Origin: Lysinibacillus sp. 2017
GTDB taxonomy: Bacteria > Bacillota > Bacilli > Bacillales_A > Planococcaceae
Direction: 5' to 3'
DNA: 64,000 bases
Assembly (NCBI RefSeq): GCF_003073375.1
Contig: NZ_CP029002.1
Span: 1,474,001-1,538,000 of the forward strand
Part shown: positions 52,513 to 64,000 of the stretch, in pieces
How the letters are laid out: every line of letters starts with the position of its first letter
Numbering within the stretch: position 1 is the first letter of the stretch
The notes under the pieces: model-generated
The model's input: the letters and a program-made list of their open reading frames with translations, nothing else
Databases searched by the model: none
What the model was told of the DNA's origin: nothing
Made by a program: the position numbers and the translations under genes

Positions 52513-53274
52513 TTATATTTTATTGGAATTCGACCTTGCATGAACGACCATTGAAATACTATTGGCGTCAAATCTTGCTTTTGTCCAAGAACCGTATAAA
52601 TTGATTAGTTCAAATCCATGCTGTTCTAAAAGACGTTTCATTTCTAAAGGATATGTGTATCTAAGATTAATACTATCTTTATATTCGTTTGATGGTGATA
52701 TATATGTAGAAGTACATTCTAAAATTTGCGTTATTGGGTGATACGCTTCCTGACTGATTACAGTGATCGTTTCACCATTCTTCTCTAATGTTTCTTTAGA
52801 AATTTCAACTGCTGCAAGTTCATGAAGAATAGGGTTTCTCGTATCAAAAATAAATTCACCATTGGGATTTAAATGCTTTCTTACAGACGTGAATAGAGCA
52901 TTTTGACTTTCGTTTGTTAAGAAGTGTTGAAAGGAGTTACCCGTCATATAAATAAAGTGCGATTTAATAGGTAAATTCAATTTTGTGCAGTCTTGGACAT
53001 TGAGGTGAATGTTAATGTCTTCTAACTCGGCTTTTTCTTGAGCATGCTTCAACATCCCAGTATCGATGTCAACACCGTATACTCTGTGACCACGTTTTGC
53101 TAAGGGAATTGCTAAGCGTCCCGTTCCGCAAGCTAATTCAATGATAGTTTGCTTCGTACCTGCTAAATGATTTTGGATAAAATCTAAATCAGCAGTATAG
53201 TTTTTATATGAAATATCATATTCTACTGGGTTTGCATATTTTGATAAATTATTTGTGAATTCATTTTTTAACAT
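52513..53274 (-). CDS. Class I SAM-dependent methyltransferase
   Basis: 253 aa. Motif I is IELACGTGRLAIPLA, motif II YGVDIDTGML, and the post-motif strand NGEFIFDTRNP. The C-terminal beta region (ECTSTYISPSNEYKDSINL) is typical of small-molecule methyltransferases of the Methyltransf_25 type. Substrate unknown. GAGGTACC precedes the ATG. Its stop is inside the ABC-F promoter region, so read-through transcription into that leader is possible. Confidence 0.88.
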   Translation of the reverse strand: MLKNEFTNNLSKYANPVEYDISYKNYTADLDFIQNHLAGTKQTIIELACGTGRLAIPLAKRGHRVYGVDIDTGMLKHAQEKAELEDINIHLNVQDCTKLNLPIKSHFIYMTGNSFQHFLTNESQNALFTSVRKHLNPNGEFIFDTRNPILHELAAVEISKETLEKNGETITVISQEAYHPITQILECTSTYISPSNEYKDSINLRYTYPLEMKRLLEQHGFELINLYGSWTKARFDANSISMVVHARSNSNKI

Positions 53275-53742
53275 AAAGGTACCTCACATTATAATTTTTT
53301 GAATATTAGTATAATTTATTTTATCATTAAATTTTATGTGCGGAAAGATGCAGTAATTTTAAAAAGGTTAACATCAATGTAAAAGAGGGAAGAGATCCTT
53401 GTTCTTATGCGGTCAATAAATTTAAATTTTAAAATGACAACTTTGATAGGTGGTTAAAATGTGAAACGATAAGATATTGATTTATTATGCACAATTTTAT
53501 ATGAAAGTTATAAAGAAAACTATATAGCTGCAATGCAATGATTAAAAGAACTAGTAAACACTGTTAAATTCAAGTTTTGGTAACTTGTTTACTTAACGAT
53601 GAATATCCGTGTTTTTTGATGGTACGACTTAAAAGGGGCGTGAAAATATAGTGGATACCTTCAATTGTTAAAAATATAATAAGGGAATTATTTTGTATTT
53701 AATAAGAAGAGATTTTTATTTTGAATTATTTTTGAAAAAGTA
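53275..53742. other. Intergenic stretch with a possible decayed frame
   Basis: From GTG 53461 a frame reads DIDLLCTILYESYKENYIAA and LKELVNTVKFKFW but contains two in-frame stops (53470, 53542). It resembles coding sequence under decay; family not recognised. Otherwise empty. Confidence 0.25.
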
Positions 53743-53771
53743 TTGACCAATTAAATAATTTCGTGTATTAT
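53743..53771 (+). promoter_or_regulatory. rRNA operon promoter
   Basis: TTGACC (53743-53748), 17-base spacer, TATTAT (53766-53771). Located ~160 bp upstream of 16S, with an AT-rich UP-like stretch before it. Confidence 0.75.
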
Positions 53772-53931
53772 TTTATAAGTCGCCAAGAGATGCCGCGGCA
53801 AACGAAATTAAATGAACCTTGAAAACTGAACAAGCAACGTTAATGAAACAAAGCTTCTTAAATGAAGCAAAAATAGATATCAACTTTTAGTTGATACGCT
53901 AGCAAAGCAAATGAGCTTTCAAACTAACTAT

Positions 53932-58736
<4,805 letters not shown>

Positions 58737-58888
58737 CATTTTATTGCATAACTCAATGAAACGTTTATCCAGTTTTGAAAGAACAATTCTTTCTACATAT
58801 ACACGGATGTTCTTTAAATTAAAAGGAACGTCTACTAAGAGCGCCACGTCCTGTGGCAAAGTAGACGCCATGACATCCATGTCAAAGT

Positions 58889-59003
<115 letters not shown>

Positions 59004-59046
59004 TTAATTTTTATAAAAAGTATAATGTATAAAGCTCTATTATGTC

Positions 59047-59130
59047 GGAGGGGTAGCGAAGTGGCTAAACGCGGCGGACTGTAAATCCGCTCCTTAGGGT
59101 TCGGCGGTTCGAATCCGCCCCCCTCCACCA
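59047..59130 (+). tRNA. tRNA-Tyr (GTA)
   Basis: Class II tRNA with long variable arm, anticodon loop CTGTAAA, CCA encoded. First tRNA after 5S. Confidence 0.95.
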
Positions 59131-59138
59131 CTTTTTAT

Positions 59139-59212
59139 AGGGGCATAGTTTAAAGGTAGAACTACGGTCTCCAAAACCGTCAGTGTGGGTTCAATTCCTA
59201 CTGCCCCTGCCA
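59139..59212 (+). tRNA. tRNA-Trp (CCA)
   Basis: Acceptor AGGGGCA/TGCCCCT, anticodon loop CTCCAAA, CCA encoded. Confidence 0.95.
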
Positions 59213-59237
59213 ATTTTTAAATAAACAATATAATAGT

Positions 59238-59314
59238 GGCGGTTGTGGCGAAGTGGTTAACGCACCGGATTGTGATTCCGGCATTCGTGGGTTCGATTCC
59301 CATCAGTCGCCCCA
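59238..59314 (+). tRNA. tRNA-His (GTG)
   Basis: Anticodon GTG. The extra G-1 (59238) is encoded and faces C73 (59311), with acceptor GCGGTTG/CAGTCGC; CCA encoded. Confidence 0.95.
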
Positions 59315-59340
59315 TTTTTAATATAAAAAATTAAAAACTT

Positions 59341-59415
59341 TGGGGTATAGCCAAGCGGTAAGGCAACGGATTTTGATTCCGTCATGCCCTGGTTCGAATC
59401 CAGGTTCCCCAGCCA
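59341..59415 (+). tRNA. tRNA-Gln (TTG)
   Basis: Acceptor TGGGGTA, anticodon TTG, CCA encoded. Confidence 0.95.
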
Positions 59416-59421
59416 TTTTTA

Positions 59422-59497
59422 GTGCCATTAGCTCAGTTGGTAGAGCATCTGACTTTTAATCAGAGGGTCGAAGGTTCGAGTCCTTCATGGCACACCA
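59422..59497 (+). tRNA. tRNA-Lys (TTT)
   Basis: Acceptor GTGCCAT/ATGGCAC, anticodon loop CTTTTAA, CCA encoded. Confidence 0.95.
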
Positions 59498-59516
59498 GTT
59501 TTATAATATGTCTGCT

Positions 59517-59601
59517 GCGGGTGTGGCGGAATTGGCAGACGCACTAGACTTAGGATCTAGCGCCGCAAGGCGTGGGGGTTCGACTCCCTTCACCCGCACC
59601 A
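59517..59601 (+). tRNA. tRNA-Leu (TAG)
   Basis: Class II tRNA with long variable arm, anticodon TAG, CCA encoded. Confidence 0.95.
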
Positions 59602-59626
59602 TTTTTAATTTTAAAATAATAGTTTA

Positions 59627-59703
59627 GCGCTCGTAGCTCAATTGGATAGAGCATCTGACTACGAATCAGAAGGTTGTAGGTTCAAGTCCTGTCGAGCGCA
59701 CCA
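59627..59703 (+). tRNA. tRNA-Arg (ACG)
   Basis: Acceptor GCGCTCG/CGAGCGC, anticodon ACG (read as ICG), CCA encoded. Confidence 0.95.
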
Positions 59704-59708
59704 TTTTA

Positions 59709-59782
59709 CGGAATGTAGCTCAGCTTGGTAGAGCACTTGGTTTGGGACCAAGGGGTCGTAGGTTCGAATCCTGTCATTCCGA
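59709..59782 (+). tRNA. tRNA-Pro (TGG)
   Basis: Acceptor CGGAATG/CATTCCG, anticodon TGG. CCA is not encoded (TCA follows the discriminator). Confidence 0.93.
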
Positions 59783-59790
59783 TCACAAAT

Positions 59791-59866
59791 GAGGCCTTAG
59801 CTCAGCTGGGAGAGCGCCTGCCTTGCACGCAGGAGGTCAGCGGTTCGATCCCGCTAGGCTCCACCA
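59791..59866 (+). tRNA. tRNA-Ala (TGC)
   Basis: Anticodon TGC. The G3-T70 identity pair is present. Position 2 is A facing C, an acceptor mismatch. CCA encoded. Confidence 0.93.
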
Positions 59867-59890
59867 TAAAGATTAACAAATAAAGATACT

Positions 59891-59967
59891 GGCGGTGTAG
59901 CTCAGTTGGCTAGAGCACTCGGTTCATACCCGAAAGGTCGTGGGTTCGACTCCCTCTGCCGCCACCA
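59891..59967 (+). tRNA. tRNA-Met, elongator (CAT)
   Basis: Acceptor GGCGGTG pairs fully at 1-72, so it is elongator-type; anticodon CAT; CCA encoded. A CAT tRNA modified to decode ATA (Ile2) cannot be excluded by eye. Confidence 0.85.
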
Positions 59968-59991
59968 AATTTTTCAAAATAATAGTATTAT

Positions 59992-60066
<75 letters not shown>

Positions 60067-60090
60067 AACTTTTCAAAATAATAGTATTAT

Positions 60091-60165
<75 letters not shown>

Positions 60166-60188
60166 AACTTTTCAAAATAATAGATTAT

Positions 60189-60263
<75 letters not shown>

Positions 60264-60286
60264 AACTTTTCAAAATAATAGATTAT

Positions 60287-60361
<75 letters not shown>

Positions 60362-60383
60362 ACTTTTCAAAATAATAGATTAT

Positions 60384-60458
<75 letters not shown>

Positions 60459-60481
60459 ACTTTTCAAAATAATAGTATTAT

Positions 60482-60556
<75 letters not shown>

Positions 60557-60559
60557 AAT

Positions 60560-60635
60560 GGTCCCGTGGTGTAGCGGTTAACATGCCTGCCTGTCACGCA
60601 GGAGATCGCCGGTTCGATCCCGGTCGGGACCGCCA
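60560..60635 (+). tRNA. tRNA-Asp (GTC)
   Basis: Acceptor GGTCCCG/CGGGACC, anticodon GTC, CCA encoded. Only 3 bases after the last fMet. Confidence 0.95.
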
Positions 60636-60640
60636 TTTGT

Positions 60641-60716
60641 GGGTTTGTAGCTCAGTTGGTAGAGCATTAGATTGAAGCTCTAAGTGTCGGCGGTTCGATT
60701 CCGTCCAAACCCACCA
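60641..60716 (+). tRNA. tRNA-Phe (GAA)
   Basis: Acceptor GGGTTTG/CAAACCC, anticodon GAA, CCA encoded. Confidence 0.95.
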
Positions 60717-60719
60717 TAT

Positions 60720-60793
60720 GCGGGTGTAGTTTAATGGTAAAACCTCAGCCTTCCAAGCTGATGTCGTGAGTTCGATTCTCATCACCCGCTCCA
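60720..60793 (+). tRNA. tRNA-Gly (TCC)
   Basis: Acceptor GCGGGTG/CACCCGC, anticodon loop CTTCCAA, CCA encoded. Confidence 0.95.
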
Positions 60794-60798
60794 AAATA

Positions 60799-60872
<74 letters not shown>

Positions 60873-60884
60873 TCATAGTATTTT

Positions 60885-60960
60885 TCCGAAGTAGCTCAGT
60901 TGGTAGAGCATCCGGCTGTTAACCGGCAGGTCGTAGGTTCGAGTCCTACCTTCGGAGCCA
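60885..60960 (+). tRNA. tRNA-Asn (GTT)
   Basis: Acceptor TCCGAAG/CTTCGGA, anticodon GTT, CCA encoded. Confidence 0.95.
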
Positions 60961-60962
60961 TT

Positions 60963-61034
60963 GGCCCGTTGGTCAAGCGGTTAAGACACCGCCCTTTCAC
61001 GGCGGTAACACGAGTTCGATTCTCGTACGGGTCA
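60963..61034 (+). tRNA. tRNA-Glu (TTC)
   Basis: Acceptor GGCCCGT/ACGGGTC (one wobble), anticodon TTC. CCA not encoded (TAT follows). Last tRNA of the array. Confidence 0.93.
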
Positions 61035-61040
61035 TATATA

Positions 61041-61071
61041 AGTATGTAGCATATGCTGCATACTTTTTTTG
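61041..61071 (+). terminator. Terminator of the rrn-tRNA operon
   Basis: AGTATGTAGC with GCTGCATACT, 4-base loop, then TTTTTTT. Confidence 0.9.
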
Positions 61072-61089
61072 TGTTTTATAAGGATTTGA

Positions 61090-61182
61090 ATTTTTGGTAA
61101 AACAACTTTAACAGTTTCTGGCGAATTAGAAGCATTAAGGAAGGCAGAAACACAGCTTAATTTAATTTTATATAGATACTAA
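61090..61182 (+). pseudogene. Short coding-like remnant
   Basis: Frame reads IFGKTTLTVSGELEALRKAE then TQLNLILYRY and TAA, directly after a stop and without a start codon or binding site. Family not recognised. Confidence 0.25.
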
Positions 61183-61280
61183 TGCAGAATTAGGAGCAAC
61201 TTATTCGCGGACCATGTGTGTATTTAAACCATAAGTTATATTAATCGACGCTACTTAATTTATCGATAATTTCTCCGTTT

Positions 61281-61560
61281 TTAAATATTAATATAATAAA
61301 TAAAGTCTTCCAGCAAGCCTATTTCACGAGGGCGCTCATCCATTACTAAATCGACTCTCCAAACTTTTATACCTTTTTCAGCATCTTTTGAATAATGATA
61401 TAATTGCAAAGTCTCCGTATCATATTCTGTATAAAGCTTAGGATTTGCATAACCTTCGTCTATAGCGGTTTGAATTGCTATTTCTTCAGCTTCTTTTGAA
61501 GTTATGATGCTATTGGAACGGCCATATAAATAGTTTCTGAGTATTAAAGTATATTCATAA
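61281..61560 (-). pseudogene. Hypothetical small protein, 5' end not identifiable
   Basis: The C-terminal ~80 residues (SKEAEEIAIQTAIDEGY, LQLYHYSKDAEKGIKVWRVD, DERPREIGLLEDFIYYIN) have the look of PepSY-like extracytoplasmic domains. No good start codon with a binding site is found upstream, and no signal peptide can be read in frame. The open frame runs back into the end of the S66 peptidase gene (to 61646). Probably a 5'-truncated or frameshifted gene. Confidence 0.45.
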
Positions 61561-61596
61561 CATAACTGGCCAACGAACACATTGGTACAATTATGC

Positions 61597-62586
61597 TTAT
61601 AACCAGCCCTCTCTATAACTAATCGATCGATCAATTGTATTAACAATAATTTTTTTTCCTATTGCTAGGGGAAACATAGGGTGTGTATGAGAACAATCAA
61701 TATTGGCTAGAATCGGTATTTGTGTTCCATCTAATTGTTCTAGCAAGATATCTACGGGCTGCTTACCAGTGCCTAAATCGTCATATTGTTCATGCTTTCC
61801 AAGTAAAATACAATGTACTTTATCGAAAACTTCATGTAGTTTGAGCATAGCCATATTTTTTTCTACAATAGCCGCGTTTTTCATTGTGTCTTCAATTAAT
61901 AAAATATCTCCTTGTTTTATTTTAGGGAAAAATGAAGTACCTATAAAGCCATACATCGCATTGTTATTACCGCCAATTAGACGTCCTTCGACAATGCCAT
62001 CATAAATACTGATCCATTCATTTTTATATAAAGTTTTAGGCTTCTCAAAAGATAGCCAGTTGATCATTTCGTCTGACCAAAAGGGTGCTTTTTCGATTGT
62101 ATAAGGTACAGAAGGTGAACAAAAAAATCTTTCGAAATAGTGATACGTATCGGAAACGAGTGGCTCAAATTCACCGAAAGATGGAATCAGAGCTGGCCCA
62201 TAAAAAGTTGGAATATTTGTTTTGGCATATAAAGCCAATAAAATAGCTGTTGCATCAGAGTAGCCTACGATAATTTTTGGATTCTTTGCAAAAGCTTCGT
62301 AATCAAGGTATGGAAGCATACTATTCGAATTAGTACCACCGATTGATGACATAATCATTTTGACATTTGGATTACGAAGATGTGCATTTAATTCTTCTGC
62401 CCGTTCTTTGGGTGTACCGGACCGATACCCATCTTGTTTTCCAGTCAATGAACCTTCTACTAGATGAAACCCTTTATTTTCTAAATATTGCTTTCCACGT
62501 ATGTATCGTTCTTTTTCCGTTGTTGTATCTGGAGAAGAAGGAGAAAAAATTCCAATGCAATCTCCAGGGTTTAAAGTTTGAAACAT
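61597..62586 (-). CDS. S66 family LD-carboxypeptidase / MccF-like peptidase
   Basis: 329-aa serine peptidase of family S66, which trims L,D-bonds of peptidoglycan or, in MccF-like members, detoxifies microcin C-type antibiotics. The nucleophile is Ser in VGYSDATAILLAL; Glu in LLIEDT and His in CSHTHPMFPLAIG complete the triad. The N-terminal block NPGDCIGIFSPSSPD is typical. ATG 62586 has AAGGATGTG 8 bases upstream. The length and FWSDEMINWL insertion fit the MccF-like branch. Confidence 0.85.
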   Translation of the reverse strand: MFQTLNPGDCIGIFSPSSPDTTTEKERYIRGKQYLENKGFHLVEGSLTGKQDGYRSGTPKERAEELNAHLRNPNVKMIMSSIGGTNSNSMLPYLDYEAFAKNPKIIVGYSDATAILLALYAKTNIPTFYGPALIPSFGEFEPLVSDTYHYFERFFCSPSVPYTIEKAPFWSDEMINWLSFEKPKTLYKNEWISIYDGIVEGRLIGGNNNAMYGFIGTSFFPKIKQGDILLIEDTMKNAAIVEKNMAMLKLHEVFDKVHCILLGKHEQYDDLGTGKQPVDILLEQLDGTQIPILANIDCSHTHPMFPLAIGKKIIVNTIDRSISYREGWL

Positions 62587-62784
62587 ATATAATCACATCC
62601 TTTTAATGTTTATCAAATATTTTTGTTTATTTTAACGTTTAATGGTATTTTATGGGGATCGATTTACCTACGATCCCTGGCTTTAGCTCAAGATTCGAAA
62701 AATATCGTTTAAAAATAGTTCACTCTCCATGCTCTACCTCCGTAAACAACAAGTTTATTTATTATAGAAAGACTGTTTAATAAA

Positions 62785-62935
62785 ATGGCAAAAACCATTT
62801 ATTATGTGCACGATGATCGTGGATGTGATGTATTAGCGAGTAATAAAGGGACAATTATGCCACTTTATAATGACTACCGCGTGGGTTTTAGATTATGACC
62901 GAGAAACAATAGAGCGTGTTTTTGAATTAAAATAA
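62785..62935 (+). pseudogene. DUF3885 gene remnant with frameshift
   Basis: Reads MAKTIYYVHDDRGCDVLAS then KGTIMPLYNDYR, shifts frame by one base near 62880, and continues as WVLDYDRETIERVFELK to TAA 62933-62935. Together these form the C-terminal end of a DUF3885 protein; the N-terminal two thirds are absent. Confidence 0.7.
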
Positions 62936-62995
62936 ATTGACTCCATGAATTGTGAAAGAGTGTGGAAATCTTTTGTGTCATATTAAAAATTAAAT

Positions 62996-63166
62996 TTACT
63001 TTTTTGTTTGATTTTTTTTATTGAAGAACAAAAGACCACCTTGAATAAATAAAAATATGCCAATAAATTTCACTAGGATTTGTACTAAAATAGGAAGGTC
63101 GAAAACATATATGGTAAGTATTTTGGCACCGATTAAAAATAATAGTATGCCTAATAATTTTTTCAA
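62996..63166 (-). CDS. 56-aa two-span membrane protein
   Basis: TTG at 63166 with AAAGGGG upstream opens a frame MKKLLGILLFLIGAKILTI, then VQILVKFIGIFLFIQGGLLF, ending in a Lys-rich tail NKKNQTKK. Two hydrophobic helices and a clean binding site support a real small gene. Function unknown. Confidence 0.6.
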   Translation of the reverse strand: MKKLLGILLFLIGAKILTIYVFDLPILVQILVKFIGIFLFIQGGLLFFNKKNQTKK

Positions 63167-63468
63167 GGTGATTCCCCTTTTTTGAAGCGACTTATTAATG
63201 TATTAATTCAACAAAAATCCTGATTTCCCTTCACAAATACTTTCATAGCAAGGTTTAGGAGCGTTATATGTATAAATCAACTAAGACATTAAAGACCCTT
63301 TTACTTATGATAAGGCTTTCCTCAACTTTTGTAATTACGCTTTTAAATAGGGAAATGCTTATTAAAAATCTTGGCAAAGTAAAAAAGTTTTCCGGCATAA
63401 TTGGAGGTGAATTATTTGAAGGAATTTGAATAAGCATAGGTAAGGAACATGAATATTCGTTTAGGTAC

Positions 63469-63497
63469 TAGACAAATGTTTTTTTATATTGTATACT
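63469..63497 (+). promoter_or_regulatory. Promoter of the cold-shock gene
   Basis: TAGACA (63469-63474), 17-base spacer, TATACT (63492-63497). Predicts a 5' leader of ~145 bases. The stretch 63167-63468 holds no gene. Confidence 0.65.
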
Positions 63498-63529
63498 AAG
63501 GTCAATGAGATAAGTTACAAAACAACAAT

Positions 63530-63603
63530 AAATTCATCTATTACAAAGCGTATTAGTGTTTTATTTGGTGCTTTTTGTAATGTATGAATTTTTTTCTTTT
63601 TAG
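63530..63603 (+). promoter_or_regulatory. Long hairpin with T-tract in the cold-shock leader
   Basis: AATTCAT-CT-ATTACAAAGC (63531-63549) pairs with GCTTTTTGTAATGTATGAATT (ending 63590), followed by TTTTTTTCTTTT. It lies in the long untranslated leader. It could act as an attenuator or a temperature-sensing structure, as leaders of cold-shock mRNAs do. Confidence 0.55.
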
Positions 63604-63647
63604 AAGAAATGTGATCTTATTAAATACGATCAATGGAGGTCATTTAA

Positions 63648-63848
63648 ATGACACAAGGTACAGTAAAATGGTTTAACGCAGAAAAAGGTTTTGGTTTTAT
63701 CGAAGTTGAAGGCGGAAACGACGTATTCGCTCACTTCTCAGCAATCCAAGGCGACGGTTTCAAATCTTTAGACGAAGGTCAAAAAGTTGAATTCGAAGTT
63801 GAAGACGGTCAACGTGGCCCACAAGCTACAAACATCGTAAAACTTTAA
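63648..63848 (+). CDS. Cold-shock protein (CspA/CspB family)
   Basis: 66-aa single OB-fold RNA chaperone that melts mRNA structure, mainly at low temperature. RNP1 is KGFGFIEV and RNP2 is DVFAHFSA; the start [14 protein letters not shown] is canonical. TGGAGGTC precedes the ATG. The gene has strong codon bias (GAA, GGC, CAA) and a long structured leader, as expected for high and post-transcriptionally regulated expression. Confidence 0.97.
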   Translation: MTQGTVKWFNAEKGFGFIEVEGGNDVFAHFSAIQGDGFKSLDEGQKVEFEVEDGQRGPQATNIVKL

Positions 63849-63866
63849 TTTTAATGATGTAATCAT

Positions 63867-63904
63867 AAAAGAGGTATCCTTTCATTAGGATGCCTCTTTT
63901 TTTA
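63867..63904 (+). terminator. Terminator of the cold-shock gene
   Basis: AGAGGTATCCT (63870-63880) with AGGATGCCTCT (63887-63897), one wobble, then TTTTTTT. Confidence 0.9.
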
Positions 63905-63980
63905 TTGGTGTTATTTATTTTGGAACTTTCTGAATTTCGAAACGTTTTATTGGTAAACAGTTAAAAAGAGGGGATTTAAT

Positions 63981-64000
63981 ATGCAAAAATTCAATGCCAT
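63981..64000 (+). CDS. 5' end of a gene cut by the window edge
   Basis: ATG 63981 with AAGAGGGG upstream reads MQKFNA before the window ends. Too short to identify. Confidence 0.55.

Noticed and set aside
61281-61646. Full-length 121-aa protein starting at 61646
   Set aside because: The N-terminal third overlaps the end of the S66 gene, has no binding site and looks non-coding; only the C-terminal part resembles a real domain.

Overview
The window looks like chromosome of a low-GC, spore-forming, flagellated Bacillales member of the Lysinibacillus/Solibacillus/Kurthia branch (Planococcaceae/Caryophanaceae). This rests on AT-rich intergenic DNA, strong AGGAGG-type ribosome binding sites, many TTG starts, a CotA-type laccase, LytTR-DUF3021 pairs, a T-box leader and a Bacillus-like rrn operon followed by a long tRNA array. 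Genus is not resolved from memory alone.

Layout. 0.4-5.6 kb: self-contained mannitol operon mtlA-mtlF-mtlD-ptsH-ptsI. 6-12.8 kb: two lipoproteins, an AIM24 protein, an SLH-anchored alpha/beta hydrolase and a membrane GAF-GGDEF cyclase. 12.9-15.7 kb (minus): LytTR regulator, DUF3021 protein, ABC ATPase and permease, with LytTR-like direct repeats upstream. 16-20.2 kb: SAP/DUF6434 protein, P-loop kinase, T-box-controlled argS, GNAT enzyme. 20.3-30.6 kb: chemoreceptor, a second LytTR-DUF3021 pair with a frameshift, HIT protein, membrane proteins, hydrolases, carbonic anhydrase and a MerR regulator. 30.7-33 kb: gene and IS remnants, GNAT and histidine phosphatase. 33-38.9 kb: Lon-like membrane protease, an attenuator with a His-His-His leader peptide before a eukaryote-like histidyl-tRNA synthetase, NUDIX, SDR and a LysM-NlpC/P60 hydrolase. 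39-42.8 kb: cation efflux protein, a 1-kb stretch of repeats and gene debris, menA. 42.9-53.3 kb: laccase, Tet(M)-like GTPase, isolated flagellin, DedA, DegV, a probable anti-sigma factor carrying a catalytically dead signal-peptidase-like domain, a deletion scar joining half an ABC-F gene to the tail of a sigma-factor gene, the ABC-F leader region and a methyltransferase. 53.7-61.1 kb: 16S-23S-5S and 22 tRNA genes, including six identical tandem initiator tRNAs. 61.2-64 kb: S66 peptidase, remnants and a cold-shock gene.

How the parts work together. The mtl operon encodes every step from phosphoenolpyruvate to fructose-6-phosphate. The LytTR/DUF3021/ABC cassette is a typical autoregulated membrane-export module. 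Three different RNA-level controls of translation genes lie close together: a T-box on argS, a ribosome-sensing His attenuator on hisS, and a two-leader-peptide attenuator on an ABC-F gene. The most notable candidates for follow-up are the His leader peptide system, the ABC-F leader attached to a broken gene, the degenerate S26-type anti-sigma protein, and the tandem expansion of initiator tRNA. Much of the intergenic DNA holds recognisable debris (IS3, HAD phosphatase, acyl-CoA ligase, esterase, DUF3885), so the region has been losing genes by small deletions and frameshifts.
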